Positions 43,551 through 52,436 of a stretch of 64,000 nucleotides of DNA are shown here, piece after piece. The notes below the pieces were generated by a model. That model was not told the origin of the DNA. It saw only the letters and a program-made list of their open reading frames with translations, and did no database searches. The position numbers were made by a program, and so were the translations under genes. Position 1 is the stretch's first letter. Every line of letters begins with the position of its first letter. The stretch is from assembly GCA_018650845.1 (NCBI GenBank), contig JABIFF010000024.1, positions 113,350 to 177,349 on the forward strand, read 5' to 3'. This stretch comes from Chloroflexota bacterium (GTDB lineage Bacteria > Chloroflexota > Dehalococcoidia > Lucifugimonadales > Lucifugimonadaceae).

Positions 43551-43976
43551 ATGGCAGGACTCACAGACGACCAGATCAAACTGGTAAAAGCGAACTGGGC
43601 GGCAGTGAAGCCGATCAAAGAGACAGCGGCTGACCTGTTTTATGACAAGCTGTTCGAACTTGATCCAAAGATTCGAGAGTTGTTCAGTGAAGATATTTCT
43701 ATTCAGAAGAAAGCACTGATGGCGACTATTTCGTTCGCAGTTGCAACTCTGAATCACCCCGACAAGCTTGTTCCTGCTGTGCAGGATCTCGGTAAGCGAC
43801 ACGGCAAGTACGGCGTTACATCAGCGCACTACGGCACCGTTGCACAGGCACTACTGTGGACACTCGAGCAGGGTCTTGGTGAGGCATGGTCTCCCGAAGC
43901 AAAAACTGCTTGGACTGAGGTCTACGGAATCCTATCTTCGACCATGATCGATTCGGCTGCCGAAGAAGCAGCTTAG
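43551..43976 (+). CDS. Single-domain globin (Vgb/flavohaemoglobin-like)
   Basis: The 141-aa protein aligns to bacterial single-domain globins and the globin part of flavohaemoglobin: FYDKLFELDPKIRELF with the B10 Tyr, an IQKKAL region with an E7-type Gln, and a proximal His in RHGKYGV. Such proteins bind O2 or detoxify NO. The reductase domain of flavohaemoglobin is absent, so an external reductase is needed. It has an AAGGA ribosome site and its own terminator, and stands as a monocistronic unit. An inverted repeat lies upstream. Confidence 0.9.
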   Translation: MAGLTDDQIKLVKANWAAVKPIKETAADLFYDKLFELDPKIRELFSEDISIQKKALMATISFAVATLNHPDKLVPAVQDLGKRHGKYGVTSAHYGTVAQALLWTLEQGLGEAWSPEAKTAWTEVYGILSSTMIDSAAEEAA

Positions 43977-44004
43977 TCTTCAACGGCTGAAACAGACAAT
44001 CCTG

Positions 44005-44034
44005 AAAAGGCGATGCGATGGCATCGCCTTTTTA
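44005..44034 (+). terminator. Intrinsic terminator after the globin
   Basis: A 12-bp stem (AAAAGGCGATGC / GCATCGCCTTTT) with loop GATG and a T run directly follows the globin gene. Confidence 0.9.
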
Positions 44035-44127
44035 CGTTAACTTCGTCACGACACTTGGTGAACACGTAGTATTCCGAATCGCCGTCATATTTTCGGTACA
44101 TGACAATCTCGAAATGAGCACCATCAC

Positions 44128-45033
44128 TTGGAACTAAGCTGGGTATTACCTGCGATAGCTAGCCCGTTCATATACGCACTTGTATCGATCGGCGACAAGT
44201 GGATACTCTCGACGCTCAAACTCCGCATCGAAAGTTTTAATCTGTTCGTTGGTGGCACTCAGCTGATCATCGCTTTCGCAATTCTGATGATTCTGGGAAT
44301 TCCAGATGCCCCATTTGAATCGATCGCAGCTGCGCTCGGTGGCGGGATGATTTGGGGACTCGCGCTAATTTTGCTGTTCTGGACTCTTCGAACCGAACAG
44401 ATCGGACGGGTTGTTCCTGTATCGCAAACTTCGCCCGTTTTTGCAGCCATTCTCGGAGTTGTTTTTCTAGGTGAGCATCTCGAATGGTGGGGTTGGTTAG
44501 CAGTAGCTCTAGTAGTCGCAGGTGCAGCGATAGTTTCAGCCGATCCGCAACAAATTCTTTCTGGTGGATTCAAAAAGATTTATCTGTGGGTGGTACTGGC
44601 TGCTGCGCTTATTGGTGTCGCCCAAGTTATGCTGAAAGTATCTTCAGACGACCTCGGCGTATGGCACAACATGTCGATTCGCGGAACCGGATTATTCCTA
44701 ACGCTCGCACTTCCAGTACTACGCCCGTCAGTGGCTAAAGACCTCGTTGTATTTATAACTAAACGTAAAACTGCAATTCCAGTGCTTATCACCGAAGGAA
44801 TTGGCCCAATATTCGGAAACGGATTCCTACTTCTCGCACTGGCAAACGGACCCGTTTCGCTCGTAAGCGCGTTACTTGGCACACGCCCAATATTCATCTT
44901 GCTAATCACGTTGGCATTCGCACCTATCGCAAAACGGGCGTTGAACGAACAGTTCACTCGGGCCGATGTCGTCACAAAGGTAGTGTCGACAGTCGCCGTT
45001 GTTACTGGCGTTGTAATTATTTCGCTCGCGTGA
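44128..45033 (+). CDS. EamA/DMT-superfamily transporter
   Basis: The 301-aa protein has about ten membrane segments in two EamA repeats (about 5-135 and 150-300), with SFNLFVGGTQ, RVVPVSQTSPVFAAILGVVFLGEHLEWW and PVSLVSALLGTRPIFILLITLAF as characteristic blocks. It belongs to the drug/metabolite transporter superfamily, many members of which export amino acids or metabolites; substrate unknown. The TTG start at 44128 has no clear ribosome site, so the start is uncertain. Confidence 0.85.
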   Translation: MELSWVLPAIASPFIYALVSIGDKWILSTLKLRIESFNLFVGGTQLIIAFAILMILGIPDAPFESIAAALGGGMIWGLALILLFWTLRTEQIGRVVPVSQTSPVFAAILGVVFLGEHLEWWGWLAVALVVAGAAIVSADPQQILSGGFKKIYLWVVLAAALIGVAQVMLKVSSDDLGVWHNMSIRGTGLFLTLALPVLRPSVAKDLVVFITKRKTAIPVLITEGIGPIFGNGFLLLALANGPVSLVSALLGTRPIFILLITLAFAPIAKRALNEQFTRADVVTKVVSTVAVVTGVVIISLA

Positions 45034-45143
45034 TTCATTTGGATGAGAAGAAATCGATGTTCACGCTCTGAATATTGTCCACGCCCTCCCTAGCAACTAG
45101 CATTCATTAGCCGTTCTTTCGCACTCTCTCAGGGAGACCTACG

Positions 45144-47195
45144 ATTCCAGCTCTCACACGCGTCCTATCGCTCGCCGTTCTATTCCTATTTATGTTCGTT
45201 TTGGCGTGCAGCAGTAGCGAACAAGAACCAGTCGGCGAACAATCGACCGATAACGACGCAGCGACACAAACTCAAACTGCGCAGAGGTCTGAACGAATTG
45301 CGTTAGCCACGCAAAAAGCAGCACCTCCGCCAACCAGGGTTGTGCAGGCAGAATCACCATTCGATGGCAACGTGCCCAGCGATTGGCCAGCATACGGCGG
45401 CGACAGGGGCGGTTCAGGCTTTTCACCAATCGCTCAAATCACCAGAGAGAACGTTTCACAGCTGGAAGAAGCTTGGGTATATCAAACTGGTGAAGGCACC
45501 GATTTTGGTTGGTTCAAGTTCGAAAACACTCCAATTTTCAATGCTGGCCTTCTCTACCTTTCGACGCCTCAAAACGCTGTTATCGCAATCGATCCAACTA
45601 CTGGCGGTGAGATATGGCGCTACGATCCTGAAATCGATCACAACATGCAGCGCACGCAAGGCTGGCTTTCTAGAGGCGTGGCGTTCTGGCAGGAAGAAAC
45701 TGGTGATGATTCCACAGCTTGTCACTACCGAGTTCTATTCGGAACTATCGACGCCAGATTGCTAGCTATCGACGCTCGTACCGGTTTGCTTTGCAACGAT
45801 TTCGGCACCGATGGAACAGTTCGACTCGATGAGGGCGTAGGTCCTGTCGACGAAGGTATGTATGCGATGACATCGCCGCCAGCGATTGTTGGCGATATCG
45901 TCGTTACCGGGTCCTCGGTTCGAGATAACTATCAGGTAGAAGACGCCTACGGAACTGTTCGAGGATTCGATGTTCGAACCGGCGAACAACTCTGGGCATG
46001 GGACCCTATCCCGCGTTCACCAGACATTCCTGGATACGAAACATGGACACCCGAAGCTGCCGAAAAAACAGGAGCTGCAAACGCGTGGGCACCTCTTTCG
46101 AGCGATGCGGATCGTGATCTCGTATTCGTTCCAACCGGAAGCGCCTCTCCTGATTTCTACGGAGGTGAACGCACCGGAGAAAATCTCTATTCAAGCTCAG
46201 TCGTAGCCCTCAAAGCATCGACCGGTGAAGTAGCTTGGCACTTCCAAGTTGTTCACCACGACATCTTCGACTACGACGTCGCTTCACAGCCATCGATCGT
46301 CACGGTTCCACGTGATGGCGAACAGATTGATGCCGTTGCAGTCGTGACCAAGATGGGGTTCATATACGTTCTCGATCGTGACACCGGAGAACCACTATTT
46401 CCAATTGAAGAACGCCCTGTTCCAGCTAGCGACGTACCCGGCGAGGAAGCATGGCCAACGCAGCCGTTCCCGGTTCTTCCTCCTCCACTTCTGGAAGCTG
46501 AAATTGGACCTGACGACGCGTGGGGCATCACTCCTGAATCAGAAGCGAAATGCCGAGATCTACTCAGCCCACTCCGCAGCGAGGGAGTATTCACTCCGCC
46601 AAGTTTCGAAGGTTCCATATTCTTCCCGTGGTGGGGTGGTGGAATCAACTGGGGTGGTGCCAGTTACGATCCTGAGCGAAGTTTATTGGTTACCTCCATT
46701 AAACGACTTCCGTCTTTTATGAAGCTTGTTGAACGGGAATCTGAAGATGAAGGAAATATGCAAGGAACCCCGTACATTTCCAGCGGAGGAATCCTCTCTG
46801 GCGACGAAGGATTCCCATGCATCGCTCCGCCGTGGGGTGAATTGGTTGGCGTGAATCTCGATTCGGGAGAAATCGATTGGCGAGTACCGATCGGCTATAG
46901 CCAACCAAAAGGTTCACCTGATGAAAAATTCCTCGGATCAAGCTTCTGGGGTGGGCCAATCACCACCGCTGGCGGTCTGGCATTCATGGCAGGTTCGAAG
47001 GATGGACACCTGAGGGCATTCGATATCGATAACGGCAATGAGCTATGGAGTGCGAAACTCCCAGCCGGTGGACAAGCAACCCCGATGAGTTACGAAGTAA
47101 ACGGCAAGCAATACGTTGTTATCGCTGCCGGAGGTCATGGCAGTTTAGGCGTCGAAATGGGCGACTACTTCGTAGCGTTCGCACTGCCTGATTAG
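45144..47195 (+). CDS. PQQ-dependent dehydrogenase (quinoprotein), lipoprotein
   Basis: The mature part (from about residue 60 on) has the eight-bladed quinoprotein fold: WPAYGGDRGGSGFSPIAQI, NVSQLEEAWVYQTGE, and repeated strands such as LLYLSTPQNAVIAIDPTTGGEIW and LRAFDIDNGNELWSAKLPAGGQATPMSY near the C-terminus. It oxidises sugars or alcohols in the periplasm/outer face and passes electrons to the quinone pool. The first ATG (45192) would give a signal of only MFVLAC. Upstream in frame there is no ATG, GTG or TTG before a TAG (45108), but an ATT at 45144 lies 9 nt after GGGAG. It supplies a complete lipoprotein signal (PALTRVLSLAVLFLFMFVLAC), so I choose it. Confidence 0.88.
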   Translation: MPALTRVLSLAVLFLFMFVLACSSSEQEPVGEQSTDNDAATQTQTAQRSERIALATQKAAPPPTRVVQAESPFDGNVPSDWPAYGGDRGGSGFSPIAQITRENVSQLEEAWVYQTGEGTDFGWFKFENTPIFNAGLLYLSTPQNAVIAIDPTTGGEIWRYDPEIDHNMQRTQGWLSRGVAFWQEETGDDSTACHYRVLFGTIDARLLAIDARTGLLCNDFGTDGTVRLDEGVGPVDEGMYAMTSPPAIVGDIVVTGSSVRDNYQVEDAYGTVRGFDVRTGEQLWAWDPIPRSPDIPGYETWTPEAAEKTGAANAWAPLSSDADRDLVFVPTGSASPDFYGGERTGENLYSSSVVALKASTGEVAWHFQVVHHDIFDYDVASQPSIVTVPRDGEQIDAVAVVTKMGFIYVLDRDTGEPLFPIEERPVPASDVPGEEAWPTQPFPVLPPPLLEAEIGPDDAWGITPESEAKCRDLLSPLRSEGVFTPPSFEGSIFFPWWGGGINWGGASYDPERSLLVTSIKRLPSFMKLVERESEDEGNMQGTPYISSGGILSGDEGFPCIAPPWGELVGVNLDSGEIDWRVPIGYSQPKGSPDEKFLGSSFWGGPITTAGGLAFMAGSKDGHLRAFDIDNGNELWSAKLPAGGQATPMSYEVNGKQYVVIAAGGHGSLGVEMGDYFVAFALPD

Positions 47196-47224
47196 CGAAC
47201 AACTTCAAAGCAAATCTCAAAATA

Positions 47225-47257
47225 AAAAAGCCTCTCCGAAATTTGGAGAGGCTTTTT
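47225..47257. terminator. Bidirectional terminator
   Basis: A 13-bp perfect stem (AAAAAGCCTCTCC / GGAGAGGCTTTTT) with loop GAAATTT lies between the convergent PQQ dehydrogenase and hydroxyacid dehydrogenase genes. Confidence 0.9.
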
Positions 47258-47276
47258 ATTTTGTCGCTATATGTAA

Positions 47277-48254
47277 TTAGACAATCTCGTTGCGAAGCTT
47301 CGTCTCACCGTTCCACAATCGACCCAAATTGTCGTTCAGAATGTCGATGACCCGCTCTTCGTAAAGCCGAGTCTCTCCACCCGTGTGCGGAGTGATAATC
47401 ACGTTCTGCAGATCCCAGAACACCGATCCCTCTTCGAGAGGCTCGTTCCAGAAATGATCAATTCCAGCGCCAGCAATTGATCCCGACTTCAGCGCTTTTG
47501 CCAGTTCAGGCTCATCGACACACTGCCCACGAGCTACGTTGATCAAATATGCCGTGTTCTTCATTGCTGCCAAAACATCAGCATCAACAATGTTCGTTGT
47601 TTCGGGAGTAAGCGGACAAGTCAGCACTACAAAATCAGCATCAGGAACAAGTTCGCCAAGCTTGTCGGGAGTCACAACTTCGTCGGCAGGACCTTCAGCG
47701 GTCGAAGGGTCACGCTTGGTCGCAACAACCTTCATATCGAACGCCTTCGCGAAGCGTGCAAGTCGTGAGCCAATTGCGCCCATGCCAACGATCAACATCG
47801 TCTTACCGATCAACTCGTCTTCACGCTGAGTCAGATCGCCCAGCATCCCGCGCCAAGTCGTGCTGTTCTGATTGTCACGACCAGTGTGTATGTGCCGGTT
47901 CAAACCAAGAATCAACGACATAGCGTGCTCGGCAACTGCGTTCTGGTTCACACCAGAAGCGTTTGCCAATCGAATCCCACGCTTCTTGAGTTCGTCGAGC
48001 GGGAACTGATCGTATCCAGCCCCAATCGATTGGATGTACTTCAAATTCTTGGCTTTATCCAGAAGTGCGTTGTCCCAGAATCCCGAGCAAACGAAAACGT
48101 CAGCGTCCTCGATTCGATCCATGGTGTCTTCTGGCGACCAAGTCTGAAAATATTTCACTTCGGGATCACGAAGGGCGTAACGCTCTTCCATCCGATATGC
48201 GACGTGGGCAAAGTGGACGTTCGTATCCCCTGCAGACGGAAAACCTTCAGACAT
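47277..48254 (-). CDS. D-2-hydroxyacid dehydrogenase (NAD-dependent)
   Basis: The 325-aa protein has the D-hydroxyacid dehydrogenase pattern: NASGVNQNAVAEHAMSLIL, Rossmann motif GMGAIGSRLARFAKAF, catalytic Arg in VARGQCVDEPEL, Glu in the NEPLEEGSVFWDLQNV stretch and catalytic His in TPHTGGE. It reduces 2-oxoacids or oxidises D-2-hydroxyacids such as glyoxylate/hydroxypyruvate. It is a single-gene unit, divergent from the aldose-epimerase-like gene across about 100 bp. Confidence 0.93.
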   Translation of the reverse strand: MSEGFPSAGDTNVHFAHVAYRMEERYALRDPEVKYFQTWSPEDTMDRIEDADVFVCSGFWDNALLDKAKNLKYIQSIGAGYDQFPLDELKKRGIRLANASGVNQNAVAEHAMSLILGLNRHIHTGRDNQNSTTWRGMLGDLTQREDELIGKTMLIVGMGAIGSRLARFAKAFDMKVVATKRDPSTAEGPADEVVTPDKLGELVPDADFVVLTCPLTPETTNIVDADVLAAMKNTAYLINVARGQCVDEPELAKALKSGSIAGAGIDHFWNEPLEEGSVFWDLQNVIITPHTGGETRLYEERVIDILNDNLGRLWNGETKLRNEIV

Positions 48255-48354
48255 AACTTCTCCAATAAAACATTCAAACTAGTGCGTTCGGCATCTACCA
48301 TAGGTGACCAAACGAGCCACATCATACCGCCGAAACTATCAATCAAAGTTCAAA

Positions 48355-49245
48355 ATGCCCGAAAACATCACAATAAAAAACGAATTCGTCTCCGTAACCC
48401 TCTCGCCATCAGCTGGCGCATCACTTCGATCTATCAAGGTGAACAAGAACGGAAATTCCTACGAACTGCTCTCGGGCGGCGACAATCCTCACGATCCAAC
48501 CGATCTCCCACACGGAGAAGGATCGTTCGTCATGGCTCCGTGGGTAAACCGAATTCGTGACGGCAAACTTCGAACTCCAGATGGCATTTACGAACTCCCG
48601 ATGAACGCTCCTCCACACGCAATTCATGGGCTCGAACGTGATCGCGTCTGGACAGTGAAATCGGTCACCGAAAATTCTCTCGAACTTGAGATTGCCCTTG
48701 CTGAACCTTGGCCGTACGCAGGAAAAGTCGAATACTCACTGTCGCTTGAAGGCTCGTCGTTCAACCAGACAATGCGACTTATTGCCGACGAAACCGAAAC
48801 TCGTCCCTTCCCGGGTAGCCTCGGTTGGCACCCGTGGTTCAACCCCACTCTCGGATCTGATTTCGTTACCGCTCAGGCTGACGTAAAAAGCCAGTGGGAG
48901 CTGAAGGACATGGGCACAGCATCCGGCAAGCTCGAAGTTACCGATATAACTACACGTCTCCAGAACGGCACAAAGTTCGCCATTCGTGAAGTCGATGGCT
49001 GCTTCCTAATGAACGAAGGCGGCGGCGCTGTAATCAGTTGGCCAGAACTCACGATGACAATGACGGGATCAGAAGAAATCACTCACTTCATGTTCTTCTC
49101 TCCGGAAGGTGCCCTCTGTGTTGAACCGCAGACATGCACCGTCGACGCCGCACGACTCGCCGATAGCGGTCACGCCGACACAGGTCACGTTCTGGTCGAT
49201 CGTGAAAACCCACTCATCGCATCCACCACTTGGAGCTTTGAATAA
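48355..49245 (+). CDS. Aldose 1-epimerase-like sugar mutarotase
   Basis: The 296-aa form starts MPENITIKNEFVSVTLSPSAG (a GTG 17 codons upstream at 48304 is less likely). It has the galactose mutarotase-like features PPHAIHGLERDRVW (His in HG) and SLGWHPWFNP (catalytic-region His), with a late Glu-rich strand. It would interconvert anomers of an aldose or a sugar phosphate. No ribosome site is clear. It is followed by the ABC transporter gene after 18 bp and could share its transcript. Confidence 0.83.
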   Translation: MPENITIKNEFVSVTLSPSAGASLRSIKVNKNGNSYELLSGGDNPHDPTDLPHGEGSFVMAPWVNRIRDGKLRTPDGIYELPMNAPPHAIHGLERDRVWTVKSVTENSLELEIALAEPWPYAGKVEYSLSLEGSSFNQTMRLIADETETRPFPGSLGWHPWFNPTLGSDFVTAQADVKSQWELKDMGTASGKLEVTDITTRLQNGTKFAIREVDGCFLMNEGGGAVISWPELTMTMTGSEEITHFMFFSPEGALCVEPQTCTVDAARLADSGHADTGHVLVDRENPLIASTTWSFE

Positions 49246-49262
49246 CCCATAAGCGAGGCAAT

Positions 49263-50030
49263 GTGACCACCGCCGAGAACAACGTAACCACAAGTTCGGC
49301 AACAGATTCGGCTATTTCCATAAGCGGACTAGAGTTCGCTTATGGAAACCGGCCCGTTCTCAAGGGAATTGATCTTGAGATTCCACGGGGAGTTGCGTTC
49401 GGTGTTCTCGGTGCCAACGGTGCAGGCAAAACGACGTTAGTTCGCTTGCTAATTGGTCGTTTGAAGGCAACTGGCGGATCGGCAACGATATTCGGGCAGA
49501 AACCAGGACCCGAACTAGCCGATTCAGTCGGTTACATGCCGCAGCTCAACGCTCTATACGAAGCGTTATCCGTTCGAGAAAATTTAGATTTCTTCGCACG
49601 AATGCTCGGATTATCTAATACCAACATTCGTGCCAACGCCGTTGCGAGAGCGATGGATCTGGTTGGTCTATCCGATCGAGCCGATAGTGTGATGTCGGAA
49701 CTAAGCGGCGGAATGCGGCAGCGGGTAAGTCTCGGTGCGGCACTAGTTCACGAACCAGATTTGCTACTGCTAGATGAGCCGACAGTGGGCCTCGATCCAG
49801 AGCTTCGCGCAACATTCTGGCAGCACTTCAAAGAGATGACTGATTCAGGAACGACGATCCTGATTTCTAGTCACACAATGGACGATGCTGCTCACTGCAA
49901 TACGCTGGGATTCATGCGTGACGGCAAGTTCATCGCAACAGGTACTCCCGACGAACTAAGAGCGACTACCGGAAAGCCAAACGCAACGCTAGAAGATGCG
50001 TTCTTGCATCTATCGAGATCCAGCACATGA
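49263..50030 (+). CDS. ABC transporter ATP-binding protein (ABC-2 type exporter)
   Basis: The 255-aa protein has Walker A GANGAGKTT, Q-loop MPQLNALYEALSVREN, signature LSGGMRQRVSLG, Walker B LLLLDEPTVGLD and an H-loop SSHTMDD. It resembles DrrA/NodI-type ATPases, which energise drug or polysaccharide export. The start is GTG at 49263, which follows GCGAGGCAAT. It overlaps the permease by 4 bp (ATGA), a firmly coupled pair. Confidence 0.95.
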   Translation: MTTAENNVTTSSATDSAISISGLEFAYGNRPVLKGIDLEIPRGVAFGVLGANGAGKTTLVRLLIGRLKATGGSATIFGQKPGPELADSVGYMPQLNALYEALSVRENLDFFARMLGLSNTNIRANAVARAMDLVGLSDRADSVMSELSGGMRQRVSLGAALVHEPDLLLLDEPTVGLDPELRATFWQHFKEMTDSGTTILISSHTMDDAAHCNTLGFMRDGKFIATGTPDELRATTGKPNATLEDAFLHLSRSST

Positions 50031-50761
50031 TCTCTATCGATAGAAAGCTAGCGATCGCTACAAGAATCGCAAAAGAAATCCGACGTGATCGACGTTCACT
50101 CGCACTAATCATCGGCGCACCGATCATCGTAATGTCGCTAATCGGCTTCAGTTTTCAAGATCAAAAGCCGGTCTTGAACCAAGTAGCTCCAGCCCTTATT
50201 GCAACAATGGCGATGTTCTTCGTATTCGTCCTTACGGCTATCAGTTTCCTTCGAGAACGATCTCAAGGAACCCTGGAGCGACTACTCGCCACCGCCGTAA
50301 CTCGATCCGATCTACTCATCGGATATCTTGCAGGGTTCTTACTGTTCGCCCTCGCCCAATCGGTCATCATTTTGCTCTACACACTGTTCGTTGTTGATGT
50401 CGACTACGCCGGGAATCTATGGGACATCATCATCATTCTTCTCATAGTCACGATAGCTTCGGTGAGCATGGGAATATTCATATCGACATTCGCCAGAAAC
50501 GAGTTTCAGGTAGTCCAATTCATACCGCTGTTGATAGCCCCTCAAATCTTCCTTTCCGGCATGATCCTCCCAACATCTCAACTGCCCATTTACTTCCAAA
50601 AAGTAAGTGGAGCGTTGCCATTGACGTACGCAAATCGAGCTCTCAGAGACATCATGCTGCGAGGTGCTTCGCTGAGCGATGTGATGGTAGAAATCGGCGT
50701 ACTCGTCTTGTTTGCAATAGTCATGCTCGCCGCCGCTGCTGCAACCGTTCGAAAGACTTAA
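50027..50761 (+). CDS. ABC-2 type transporter permease
   Basis: The 244-aa protein has six predicted membrane segments and the ABC-2 pattern: RERSQGTLERLLATAVTRSDLLIGYLAGF in the first coupling loop and FLSGMILPTSQLPIYFQKVSGALPLTYANRALRDIMLRG near the end. It forms the channel for the ATPase encoded upstream. Its substrate is unknown; the absence of a periplasmic binding protein fits export. The 4-bp overlap supports joint translation. Confidence 0.93.
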   Translation: MISIDRKLAIATRIAKEIRRDRRSLALIIGAPIIVMSLIGFSFQDQKPVLNQVAPALIATMAMFFVFVLTAISFLRERSQGTLERLLATAVTRSDLLIGYLAGFLLFALAQSVIILLYTLFVVDVDYAGNLWDIIIILLIVTIASVSMGIFISTFARNEFQVVQFIPLLIAPQIFLSGMILPTSQLPIYFQKVSGALPLTYANRALRDIMLRGASLSDVMVEIGVLVLFAIVMLAAAAATVRKT

Positions 50762-50893
50762 AAGTCTGTGGTGCATATTCGTTTCACCAAAACGGTTCGA
50801 GCGGACTACAATTCGTGATCTCGTTCGCTTAGCGCAAATTTGATTGCCTACGCGAACGGAATTTAGTCAGCTGAATCGAACACTCAGGTACTC

Positions 50894-52402
50894 ATGTCTA
50901 CAAACACGCTTGCACATCTTCTCCAACCAGGATCGTCTTCCGATGATTCGATCATCATCCCAGATGGACCAACTCTCTCGTACGCTCAGTACAGCGACGA
51001 GATTGAACGAGTAGCAGGCTTGCTTGCAGGTGCAGGCGTAAAGCCGGGACGTCCAGTGTCGATCGTTCTCACCAACAATCTCGAATTCATGGTGCTGTTC
51101 CTAGCAGTAGCCCGAGCCGGAGCTGTTGCAGCACCGCTTAACTCCGCTTACACAGTCGACGAATTCAAGTTCTTCATGGAAGACGCCGACGCCCAACTGG
51201 CAATCGTTCCACCCGGAGCGCACATGGGTCGAGATGCTGCTAACCAGCTCGGAATTCCAGTTGTAGACGCATCTCTCGATGGCAGCAAAGTCGTTCTAAG
51301 CAACGGCAGCGGCAACCTAACAAAATCTGCCGACGCACAGGCTCCTTCGCCAGAAGATGTCGCACTGTTCCTCCACACATCAGGCACAACCAGCCGACCT
51401 AAAGGCGTACCGCTGACTCACGCCAACCTGATGAAGTCGATCAGCAATATCAAGAATCACTACGAGCTCACGCCTGAAGACACTTCGATCATCGTGATGC
51501 CACTGTTCCACGTTCACGGCCTGATGGGAGCGTCGCTCTCGACTTTGAACTCGGGCGGATCACTCGTAATTCCAGAACGGTTCTCGGCTTCTAACTTCTG
51601 GGGACTCCAGAAAGATTATTCGGCAACCTGGTACTCGGCTGTTCCGACTATCCACCAGATTTTGCTCATGCGAGCCGATGACGACAACGCTCCACGCGAA
51701 TCGTTCCGGTTCATTCGATCTTGCTCATCAGCTCTCGCACCAGCCGTATTTGAACGACTCGAAGCTAGGTTCGGCGCTCCGGTACTCGAAGCATATGGAA
51801 TGACCGAAGCTTCTCACCAGATGTCATCTAGCCCAATGCACCCCGGCAAGCGAATTCCGGGAACGGTTGGACAGGCGACCGGTGTTGAAATCGCAATCAT
51901 GGATATGGCAGCTACGGGCAAGTTGCAGAAAACCGGAGACATCGGCGAAATCGTCATCAAGGGCGAGAACGTCATGCACGGCTACAACAACAACCCAGAA
52001 GCGAACGCAGAAGCGTTCGTTGATGGTTGGTTCCGTACTGGCGATCAGGGATTCTTGGATGCCGAGGGTTATCTCTCACTTACGGGTCGAATCAAGGAAT
52101 TGATCAACCGTGGTGGAGAGAAGATTTCGCCTCTAGAAATCGATGGAATCCTTCTCAAGCACCCTGCAGTTGCCGAAGCAGTTTGCTTCGCAGTGCCTGA
52201 CGAAAAGTACGGTGAAGTTGTTCACGCAGCCGTTGTTCTCAAGGGCGATGCCGATCAGGAAAACATCCGTACTTACTGTCGAGAACAGATGGCCGATTTC
52301 AAGGTTCCAGATGTTGTCTACATCGCCGACTCACTCCCACGAACTGCAACTGGCAAAATCCAACGACGTCACATGGTGGCAGCGTTCGCTGAAGGCAAGT
52401 AG
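50894..52402 (+). CDS. AMP-forming acyl-CoA ligase, possibly oxalyl-CoA synthetase-like
   Basis: The 502-aa protein has ALFLHTSGTTSRPKGVPLTH, YGMTEASHQMSSSP, GWFRTGDQGFLD, LTGRIKELINRGGEKISPLEID and PRTATGKIQRR as adenylation and lysine motifs. The N-terminal region LNSAYTVDEFKFFMEDADAQLAIV resembles AAE3/Pcs60-type oxalyl-CoA synthetases, but other short-chain acids are possible. An OFA-type oxalate/formate exchanger gene lies at 24.9 kb, which makes oxalate an attractive but unproven substrate. It starts at ATG 50894 and is followed by a large lipoprotein gene after 34 bp. Confidence 0.9.
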   Translation: MSTNTLAHLLQPGSSSDDSIIIPDGPTLSYAQYSDEIERVAGLLAGAGVKPGRPVSIVLTNNLEFMVLFLAVARAGAVAAPLNSAYTVDEFKFFMEDADAQLAIVPPGAHMGRDAANQLGIPVVDASLDGSKVVLSNGSGNLTKSADAQAPSPEDVALFLHTSGTTSRPKGVPLTHANLMKSISNIKNHYELTPEDTSIIVMPLFHVHGLMGASLSTLNSGGSLVIPERFSASNFWGLQKDYSATWYSAVPTIHQILLMRADDDNAPRESFRFIRSCSSALAPAVFERLEARFGAPVLEAYGMTEASHQMSSSPMHPGKRIPGTVGQATGVEIAIMDMAATGKLQKTGDIGEIVIKGENVMHGYNNNPEANAEAFVDGWFRTGDQGFLDAEGYLSLTGRIKELINRGGEKISPLEIDGILLKHPAVAEAVCFAVPDEKYGEVVHAAVVLKGDADQENIRTYCREQMADFKVPDVVYIADSLPRTATGKIQRRHMVAAFAEGK

Positions 52403-52436
52403 TCAGCCGGTGCCGCGAAAAATCTAGGGGATGTTG

